Below, piece by piece: positions 6,596-11,953 of a stretch of DNA of 11,953 nucleotides. The notes beneath the pieces were generated by a model that searched no databases, had not been told where the DNA came from, and was given only the letters and a program-made list of their open reading frames with translations. The stretch is taken from positions 1 to 11,953 of the forward strand of contig DAOWCC010000059.1 of assembly GCA_030639665.1 (NCBI GenBank), read 5' to 3'. Source of the DNA: Elusimicrobiota bacterium. GTDB lineage: Bacteria > Elusimicrobiota > Elusimicrobia > Elusimicrobiales > UBA9959. Position 1 is the stretch's first letter; the number at the start of each line of letters is the position of its first letter. Made by a program: the position numbers and the translations under genes.

Positions 6596-7573
6596 ATGAT
6601 AATAAAACCAATTAAAATCGGCGGGCTTAAGCTTAAAAATAATCTTTTTTTAAGTCCCATGGCCGGCATTACAAATAGCGCTTTCAGAATTTTTTGCCTT
6701 GAAGGCGGCGCGGGACTTGTCGCCAGTGAAATGGTCTCTGCTTCAAGTTTAAAGTATGCAAGCAAAAAATCATTTGAAATGCTTAAGGTTTTGCCGAGTG
6801 AACATCCCATTGCCGTTCAAATATTCGGCTCCGATCCTGAAATTATGGCGAATGCCGCCGTTCATGCCGAGGCCTGCGGCGCGGATATAGTGGATATAAA
6901 CGCGAGCTGTCCGGTTAAAAAAATTCTTCGCTCAGGATCCGGTTCAATGTTGATGAAAAATCCCCGTTTAATGGCGGATATAATAACGGCGATAAAAAAG
7001 AAAATTAAAGTTCCCTTAACTATAAAATTTCGAGTCGGGTTTACGGATAAAGAAAATTTGAGCGTTGAGCTTGCCCATATAGCTGAAGAATCGGGAGCGG
7101 ACGCGATAGCCGTTCATGGAAGGCCCGTTTCAAGAATGCATAATGGAGAAATTGATTTGGAATTTTTACATAAAACAGCCTCGCGGGTTAAGGTGCCTGT
7201 CATAGGAAATGGGGGCATAGTTTCCGCGAAAACGGCGAAAGAGATGCTGGAGGCGGGTTGCGATGCCGTATCAATCGGCAGGGCCGCCGTGGGAAATCCC
7301 CGAATTTTTTCCGAAATAATAGCCGAACTAAACGGCAAGGCGCCCGAATATACCGGAGATTTGGATAAGGTAAAAATGCTCAATAGATTTATAATTTTAA
7401 ATAGCGAACTTTACGGTGAAATTTACGGCGTTATAAGAGCGCGAAAACTTGTCGGCTATTGGTTAAAGGGGCTTAAAGGCGGCGCTGAACTTAGAAAACG
7501 CTTTATGTTTGCTAAAAACCTTAATGAGGCGAAGACTCTTTTGCTACAATATATAGAGAAAGGCATATTATGA
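6596..7573 (+). CDS. dusB: tRNA-dihydrouridine synthase (DusB-like)
   Basis: FMN-dependent enzyme that reduces uridine to dihydrouridine in tRNA, using NADPH. At 325 residues it has the normal length. The N-terminus PIKIGGLKLKNNLFLSPMAGITNSAFR is the family flavin-binding start. The catalytic Cys105 lies in DINASCPVKKI, followed by SGSGSMLMKNP. LTIKFRVG (Lys144), AVHGRP (172-177), IGNGGI and SIGRA complete the TIM barrel, and a helical tRNA-binding tail follows. The usual NMGCP is NASCP here. The start fits the family, yet no Shine-Dalgarno sequence is seen and the upstream bases belong to the hairpin array. The stop shares ATGA with mutS. The subfamily (DusB rather than DusA or DusC) is judged by overall look only. 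Confidence 0.93.
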   Translation: MIIKPIKIGGLKLKNNLFLSPMAGITNSAFRIFCLEGGAGLVASEMVSASSLKYASKKSFEMLKVLPSEHPIAVQIFGSDPEIMANAAVHAEACGADIVDINASCPVKKILRSGSGSMLMKNPRLMADIITAIKKKIKVPLTIKFRVGFTDKENLSVELAHIAEESGADAIAVHGRPVSRMHNGEIDLEFLHKTASRVKVPVIGNGGIVSAKTAKEMLEAGCDAVSIGRAAVGNPRIFSEIIAELNGKAPEYTGDLDKVKMLNRFIILNSELYGEIYGVIRARKLVGYWLKGLKGGAELRKRFMFAKNLNEAKTLLLQYIEKGIL

Positions 7574-10182
7574 TAGAAACCAAGACTACTACAACTCCAC
7601 TTATGCAGCAATATAATTCTCTTAAGGCGGATTATCCTCACGCGATTTTATTTTTTCGTTTGGGAGATTTTTATGAGATGTTTGATGATGACGCGCGCAA
7701 GGCAAGTTCCGTTCTTGGGATTATTTTAACCGCCAGACAAAGCGTGCCTATGTGCGGCTTTCCTCATCATTCCTCACCGGCTCATATTTCAAAGCTTCTG
7801 TCCGCCGGTCATAAAGTGGCTATTTGCGAGCAAGTGGCAAACTCTTGTGAAGGCGACGGAAAAACATCAAAACTTTTTAAAAGAGAAGTTGTTCGGCTTA
7901 TAACGCCGGGAACCATTATTGAAAATGAATTGTTGGAGAGTAAAAACTCAAATTATCTTCTTGCTATCAGTATTGATATAGTCGGTTGGGGGCTTGCTTA
8001 CACGGACGCTTCAACAGGAGAGTTTTATTCAACTCAAAATGTGAATGACCCCAATCTTTATCAGCTTGCCTCGCTCATAAGCAGGATAGCTCCCGTTGAA
8101 ATAATCAGCGATACGAAGACAAAAGAAAAATTATTGAAACGCAATATTGTTTCACCCAAAACCATTCTCACTCAAAGTCAAAAAACCGCTCAAACGGAAA
8201 ATTACAAATGGAGTGAGGGCGCCATATGGCGTAATAATAGAATAGCTCTTAAAGCGGCTTTAACCATAATAGACTATATCAAAGAAACCCAGCCCGGACA
8301 GAAAAACACTTTTGAACCTGTTTTTTTTGATCCCTCCATTAAACTTCAGCTTGATGACGCGGCCATTAAAACCCTTGAATTGGTTTCAAATGACTATGAT
8401 GATGAAAAGAACACTCTTTGGGGCGTTTTGGATAATGCCAAAACTTCCATGGGCTCCCGCCAGCTTAGAAGATGGATACTTGAGCCTTTATCCGATTTAA
8501 GAGATATATTAAACAGACAGAATTTTGTTTCTTTCTTATCGGATAGAACCGAAGAAAGAGAGGGGCTTGCGGAAATACTCGCTCAAATCCCCGATATAGA
8601 AAGGATACTCGGAAGAGTTATAAATTTAAGCGCTACTCCCAGAGATTCGGCGGCGATAAGAAAAGCTCTTAATCAATTGCCGAGATTGAAAATTTTATTA
8701 AGTTCGGCTCAGTTTTTTGATTCCGCTCCCGAGATAGCGGCGCGCGTGGATTCAGTATCTCAAACGCTTCAAGAATTGAGGGAATTATTACATAAAGCGG
8801 TTTCAGATAATCCTCCCGTAAAATTATCCGACGGCGGAGTTATTAAAGCTCAATATAATGAAGAGCTTGATGAGCTTAGGGCCGTGCGTAAAAACAGCCA
8901 AACCGTTTTGATGAAATTGGAAGAAAAAGAAAGAGAAAAAACCAAGATACCGTCGCTTAAAGTGGGTTATAATTCCGTATTCGGTTATTATATTGAAGTT
9001 ACAAAAACCCATTTGCCCAAAATCCCGCATTACTATACCAGAAAACAAACGCTTGTGAGCGCGGAAAGGTTTATAATTCCCGAGCTTAAAGAGATTGAAT
9101 CCAAGATACTTGGAGCCGAGGAAAGAATACATAAATTGGAAGTTTATTTATTCGGCAATATTCGCCAAGAGCTTTTAAACAAGACAAAAGAGTTAAGGCT
9201 TTTATCCATGTGCCTTTGTGAATTGGACGCTTTTTATGCCTTAAGCTTAAGCGCCCTTAAATACGGCTATATTAAGCCGGAAATAGTTTCGGATGGAAAT
9301 ATAGTTATTGAAGAAGGTCGTCATCCTGTGGTTGAAAAAAACTTGCCGAGCGGAACTTTTGTGGGCAATGATTTGGATATAGGCGGCGAGACTCAAATTG
9401 CCATATTAACAGGACCGAATATGAGCGGTAAAAGCGTTTATTTAAGGCAAAACGCTTTAATCACCATTATGGCGCAGATAGGCGGTTTCGTTCCCGCTAA
9501 AGCCGCTAAGATTGCGATAGTGGACAGAATAATGACAAGAATAGGTTCGCAAGACAGAATGGCTAAAGGCGAGTCCACCTTTATGGTTGAGATGAGCGAG
9601 ATGTCTTCAATATTAAAACTTGCCGGCCCCAAGAGTTTGGTTCTTTTGGATGAAGTCGGGCGGGGAACATCCACCTTTGACGGTATTTCAATAGCCTGGG
9701 CTATCGTTGAATATCTTTATAAGCCCGCCCCAAAAAATGATATGGAAAAGGCTCAGCCCGGACCTAAAGTGTTATTTGCCACGCATTATTTTGAATTGAC
9801 CGAGCTTCCCCAGACTTTTAACGGGATAAGAAATTTTAATGTTTCAGCCAAGGAATGGACTAATTCCGAGGGAAAGACGGAAGTGGTTTTTTTACATAAA
9901 ATAGTTCAGGGGCCCGCCGATAAATCTTATGGCATACATGTGGCTCAGCTTGCCGGGCTTCCCGATGCCTGCATAGAAAGGTCAAAAGAAATATTGAGAG
10001 AGTTGGAATCTAAGAATTATATTGAAGTTAAACAGCCTGAAAAAGATGTGACTCCCATGTTGCCGATATTTTCTTCTCATCCCGTTGTGGATGAAATTAA
10101 AATGGCGGATCCCGATAATCTAACGCCTATAAAAGCTCTTTCACTCATAGCGGAGTGGAAAAAAAGACTAAACGGTAAATAA
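7570..10182 (+). CDS. mutS: DNA mismatch repair protein MutS
   Basis: Recognises mismatched base pairs and small loops in DNA and starts methyl-independent or strand-directed repair with MutL; it acts as an ATP-driven clamp. At 870 residues it is full length. The mismatch-reading Phe34-x-Glu36 lies in LGDFYEMF. The connector, lever and clamp domains fill the middle. The ATPase domain has Walker A GPNMSGKS (615-622), LDEVGRGTSTFDG with Walker B Asp694-Glu695, and FATHYFELTEL. The C-terminus ends with SLIAEWKKRLNGK. AAGG at 7560-7563, six bases before the ATG, lies inside the end of dus, and the ATGA overlap implies coupled translation. No frameshift or missing motif is seen, so the host should be repair-competent at this step. 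The 392 bases downstream hold no clear gene. Confidence 0.98.
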   Translation: MIETKTTTTPLMQQYNSLKADYPHAILFFRLGDFYEMFDDDARKASSVLGIILTARQSVPMCGFPHHSSPAHISKLLSAGHKVAICEQVANSCEGDGKTSKLFKREVVRLITPGTIIENELLESKNSNYLLAISIDIVGWGLAYTDASTGEFYSTQNVNDPNLYQLASLISRIAPVEIISDTKTKEKLLKRNIVSPKTILTQSQKTAQTENYKWSEGAIWRNNRIALKAALTIIDYIKETQPGQKNTFEPVFFDPSIKLQLDDAAIKTLELVSNDYDDEKNTLWGVLDNAKTSMGSRQLRRWILEPLSDLRDILNRQNFVSFLSDRTEEREGLAEILAQIPDIERILGRVINLSATPRDSAAIRKALNQLPRLKILLSSAQFFDSAPEIAARVDSVSQTLQELRELLHKAVSDNPPVKLSDGGVIKAQYNEELDELRAVRKNSQTVLMKLEEKEREKTKIPSLKVGYNSVFGYYIEVTKTHLPKIPHYYTRKQTLVSAERFIIPELKEIESKILGAEERIHKLEVYLFGNIRQELLNKTKELRLLSMCLCELDAFYALSLSALKYGYIKPEIVSDGNIVIEEGRHPVVEKNLPSGTFVGNDLDIGGETQIAILTGPNMSGKSVYLRQNALITIMAQIGGFVPAKAAKIAIVDRIMTRIGSQDRMAKGESTFMVEMSEMSSILKLAGPKSLVLLDEVGRGTSTFDGISIAWAIVEYLYKPAPKNDMEKAQPGPKVLFATHYFELTELPQTFNGIRNFNVSAKEWTNSEGKTEVVFLHKIVQGPADKSYGIHVAQLAGLPDACIERSKEILRELESKNYIEVKQPEKDVTPMLPIFSSHPVVDEIKMADPDNLTPIKALSLIAEWKKRLNGK

Positions 10183-10199
10183 ATAATAGTTTTAATTTG

Positions 10200-10467
10200 G
10201 AGCGGAAATTGGTGGTAAAGTTTTACGCTCACTTGAACACTGATGGGTGTCCGTAGCAAACCTTCGAAAGAATAGTCCACTCTCCGCAGGTTTTTTAATT
10301 AAGCGACCTTCGGATTTTCCACCAGCTCCGGAACTTAGTCGAAAACAAGGTTTTCTCCCTCAAACATCCTCGCTGTTCCAGTGGAATTCGCTACAAATCC
10401 TTGGTCAAAAACCCAATATCGTTCGCAGCAAAATCTTTGCCGCAATTTCCCCTTTTATCTTTTTTTT
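10200..10467. other. Hairpin-rich intergenic block after mutS; possible structured RNA or dispersed repeat
   Basis: The 392-base gap 10183-10574 has no gene I can support. This block is less AT-rich than other gaps here and C-rich on the + strand. Short stems follow one another: GAGCG/CGCTC (10200-10204 with 10226-10230), GAACAC/GTGTCC near 10240, CCGCAGGT/ACCTTCGG (10284-10291 with 10306-10313, one mismatch), GAAAAC/GTTTTC (10341-10346 with 10350-10355), TTCC/GGAA (10376-10386) and GCAAA/TTTGC (10428-10440). A T-run (10460-10467) ends it, 20 bases after the last stem. Reading frames on both strands are short and lack ribosome binding sites. Strand, and whether it is an RNA at all, are undecided. 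Confidence 0.35.
10208..10229 (+). repeat. First copy of a 22-bp near-identical direct repeat
   Basis: Matches 11720-11741 with two mismatches; the shared core is AAAGTTTTACGCT. The two copies lie in the flanks of the EF-hand hydrolase gene, one after mutS and one before the IS end. Confidence 0.6.
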
Positions 10468-10518
10468 GTAGAAAGTGACCCACCTGTAGAATTGAATCCC
10501 ACCCTCAAGGTAGGTTTT

Positions 10519-10568
10519 TATAATAAGGAAATCCCCGATAGAATTGATATATTGTTTTAACAGGGGAT
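10519..10568 (+). promoter_or_regulatory. Possible -10 box and ribosome-binding-site hairpin of the hydrolase gene
   Basis: TATAAT at 10519-10524 is a perfect -10 word, but no good -35 stands at the proper distance (TTGAAT at 10492 is 21 bases away). A transcript starting near 10531 would begin with ATCCCC (10531-10536), which can pair with GGGGAT (10563-10568). That second word contains the ribosome binding site AGGGGA, seven bases from the ATG at 10575. The stem of six pairs closes a 26-base AT-rich loop, so it may be weak. Confidence 0.35.
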
Positions 10569-10574
10569 AAAAAT

Positions 10575-11678
10575 ATGAAAACATTTAATATTATCGCATC
10601 ACTAGCATTAATGCTTATAACAACTGTTGTTTCGGCTGAACAAATAGAAAAAATTTCTTTAAAAAGTTTTGATAAGTTCGTGATGGAAACTGTTGTGGAA
10701 ATGCCTGACGGATTTAAAAATGCCGATGTTAAGAAAGTTGTAATTTTTCTTCATGGCTCAGGGCCGCAAAATATGGATGAAGATTTAACCAAAATATCCG
10801 CTCCCGGAGTGAAAAATCTTTTTTTTGTAGATGTTTCAAAAGAATTTGTTAAGGCCGGTTTTGCCGTGATTCGTTATAATAAAAGATCATTTGAGGTAGG
10901 AAGAAGAATTCGCGCTGATAAAGACTTTATAAAATCAAGAATCTATAAAAAATATGAGAAGAATATTTTGAAACACTTTGTAAAAGACGCGCGGTATTAT
11001 GCCAAGTGGGCGCAAAAGCGATTTCCAAAAGCTAAGATATATTTCCTTGGTCATAGCCAAGGAGCAAGTGTGGCTCTTTGGGCCGCCAATGAAACTCCCG
11101 AAGTGGATGGCGTAGCGCTCATAGGTTTTGCTCCGCAATCTTTGGATACCATTTTGTTTGTTCAAACGGTATATCGGCCTCTTTGGATTTTTGAATCATT
11201 GGATGAAAACAAAGACGCTCAATTGGATAGAAAGGAGCTTATGGGAGAGGGGAAATACCGGAAAAGTTTTTTATACCAAATGCCGATTATAGATCTTAAT
11301 AAGGATGAAAAATTACAAAAGTCAGAATTTATGGCGGGCAATTTGTCCAATGTTTTTATGGATATGGATCCGTCTTTAAAAAGTTTTCGAGCGGATATTC
11401 TTTCCTATCCCACACAGGCTGAAATTATAAAAAATTCAAAATTCAAAATAGCTTTTTTTCAAGGGGAGCTGGATAATCAGACTCCGTCTTATAATGCTAA
11501 AGCCGTTCAGCTTCTTAATAATATTGTTTGGAAGAAAGATAATTTGTTTTTTCACTTTTTTCCCGGATTGGGACACGCGCTTGATAAAAGGAAAGATTAT
11601 AATGATTTAATTTTTCAGAAAATTGATTCTGTCGCGTTGAAAGAGATGGTTTCCGAATTGGATGGTTTCTGGAAATAA
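10575..11678 (+). CDS. Secreted alpha/beta hydrolase with two EF-hand calcium loops
   Basis: 367 residues with a signal peptide (hydrophobic 4-19, likely cleaved after VSA at 21), so exported. The alpha/beta hydrolase core shows the oxyanion motif FLHGSG (58-63), the nucleophile Ser161 in GHSQG, the likely acid Asp300 in QGELDNQTP and His334 in GLGHAL, in normal order. Between nucleophile and acid, where the cap sits, are two EF-hand loops: 210-221 (Asp210, Asn212, Asp214, Asp218, Glu221) and 240-251 (Asp240, Asn242, Asp244, Glu251; position 9 is Gln). They are 18 residues apart, like a paired EF-hand, so calcium may stabilise or open the cap. The substrate (ester, peptide or other) is unknown. 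AGGGGA seven bases before the ATG supports the start. The gene seems to be transcribed alone. Confidence 0.85.
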   Translation: MKTFNIIASLALMLITTVVSAEQIEKISLKSFDKFVMETVVEMPDGFKNADVKKVVIFLHGSGPQNMDEDLTKISAPGVKNLFFVDVSKEFVKAGFAVIRYNKRSFEVGRRIRADKDFIKSRIYKKYEKNILKHFVKDARYYAKWAQKRFPKAKIYFLGHSQGASVALWAANETPEVDGVALIGFAPQSLDTILFVQTVYRPLWIFESLDENKDAQLDRKELMGEGKYRKSFLYQMPIIDLNKDEKLQKSEFMAGNLSNVFMDMDPSLKSFRADILSYPTQAEIIKNSKFKIAFFQGELDNQTPSYNAKAVQLLNNIVWKKDNLFFHFFPGLGHALDKRKDYNDLIFQKIDSVALKEMVSELDGFWK

Positions 11679-11719
11679 ATAATTAGAGAATAGCGTATAG
11701 AGGTTAAAGATTAGAGGAG

Positions 11720-11741
11720 ATTGTTGGCAAAGTTTTACGCT
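11720..11741 (+). repeat. Second copy of the 22-bp direct repeat
   Basis: Partner of 10208-10229, lying between the hydrolase stop and the IS end. After AAAGTTTTACGCT the two copies diverge at once. Confidence 0.6.
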
Positions 11742-11753
11742 TATACCTTACGG

Positions 11754-11809
11754 GTCCTGTCAGTAAGTTTTCCGTCAGGGACGGGTCTCCTAGAGGTCAC
11801 GGCTGTCCC
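11754..11809 (+). other. Two mutually exclusive stems near the IS left end
   Basis: GTCCTG (11754-11759) can pair with CAGGGAC (11776-11782, one bulge). The same GGGAC (11778-11782) can instead pair with GTCCC (11805-11809). The block is GC-rich compared with its surroundings and may hold the IS terminal repeat or a terminator-like structure that stops transcription entering the element. There is no T-run after the first stem; the second is followed by A-rich sequence. Confidence 0.3.
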
Positions 11810-11826
11810 AAGAAAAAATAGAAAAC

Positions 11827-11879
11827 CCTCCGTTAATGGTAAGATGTTTCTACTAAGAAAACACTTTTACCGACGGAGG
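11827..11879 (+). promoter_or_regulatory. Hairpin that buries the transposase ribosome binding site
   Basis: CCTCCGT (11827-11833) pairs perfectly with ACGGAGG (11873-11879). The stem continues with GGTAA (11838-11842) against TTACC (11867-11871), then GTTT/AAAC toward a loop near 11850-11858. GGAGG (11875-11879), seven bases before the ATG, is the ribosome binding site and is fully paired. Occlusion in read-through transcripts is a known way for insertion sequences to limit transposase (shown for IS10 and IS50); its use here is inferred. Confidence 0.65.
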
Positions 11880-11886
11880 ATTCCCT

Positions 11887-11953
11887 ATGTCCCATTATAG
11901 CACATTGTTTTCACATATATTATCGGAATTACCCAGACATCATTTTGAAACTC
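11887..11953 (+). CDS. Transposase N-terminus, IS4-type with DUF4372-like start; 3' end outside window
   Basis: Only 22 residues are visible: MSHYSTLFSHILSELPRH, then HFET. This matches the usual opening of DUF4372/DDE transposases (M-x-H-x-x-x-x-F-x-x-L-L-x-x-x-P-R-x-x-F). GGAGG at 11875-11879 is a strong ribosome binding site. The catalytic DDE residues are outside the window, so activity cannot be judged. Confidence 0.7.
   Translation, partial: MSHYSTLFSHILSELPRHHFET

Larger units (their letters stand above)
11802..11953 (+). mobile_element. Left end of an IS4-type insertion sequence, cut by window edge
   Basis: Called from the start of a transposase at 11887 and the structured leader before it. 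The exact left end is not fixed: CTGTCCCAAG at 11803 is a guess for the terminal repeat. The right end and target duplication lie outside the window. The element is inserted in the gap after the hydrolase gene and does not interrupt a recognised gene. Confidence 0.5.

Noticed and set aside
10077..10280. - strand frame of 67 residues overlapping the 3' end of mutS
   Set aside because: Half of it is antisense to conserved mutS codons and it has no start signals.
10247..10471. + strand frame of 74 residues after mutS
   Set aside because: No ribosome binding site, no recognised motif, and it lies in the hairpin-rich block.

Overview
The window comes from a bacterial chromosome of moderately low GC. 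No rRNA or tRNA gene is present, so the host cannot be named. The dus-mutS pair, the MacB-type permease and the secreted proteins suit a Gram-negative-type or candidate-phylum bacterium (Elusimicrobiota/Omnitrophota-like is a guess only). Every gene I accept is on the + strand.

Layout. (1) 2-1087: C-terminal part of a MacB/FtsX-type ABC transporter permease, cut by the left edge. (2) 1090-5293: a compact folate module, pabB, pabA and a fused pabC-folP gene, with overlapping or touching reading frames. It has its own near-consensus promoter and a hairpin-rich leader. It lies between two imperfect direct repeats of about 80 bp (1090-1169 and 5211-5293). It is visibly more AT-rich and uses different glycine codons from the genes on either side, so it looks like an acquired cassette. 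(3) 5309-6505: a small double zinc-ribbon protein, then a membrane-anchored protein that resembles a zinc peptidase but has HHxxH where HExxH is expected. (4) 6512-6590: a nested GCGTT/AACGC inverted-repeat array. (5) 6596-10182: a tRNA-dihydrouridine synthase gene and mutS, joined by an ATGA stop/start overlap. (6) 10183-10574: a long gap with a series of small hairpins and no convincing gene. (7) 10575-11678: a secreted alpha/beta hydrolase with two EF-hand calcium loops between the catalytic serine and the catalytic acid. (8) About 11750-11953: the left part of an insertion sequence. Its transposase start resembles the IS4-type family with an N-terminal DUF4372 domain, and its ribosome binding site is buried in a hairpin.

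How the genes work together. PabA supplies ammonia to PabB, which makes 4-amino-4-deoxychorismate. The first half of the fusion protein should release pyruvate from it to give p-aminobenzoate, and the second half should join that to the pterin to give dihydropteroate. The cassette therefore encodes chorismate-to-dihydropteroate in three genes. dus (tRNA modification) and mutS (mismatch repair) are housekeeping genes that share a transcript but not a pathway. The most interesting points are the repeat-flanked cassette with its PabC-FolP fusion, the EF-hand hydrolase, the HHxxH protein, the hairpin-rich gap after mutS and the occluded ribosome binding site of the IS.
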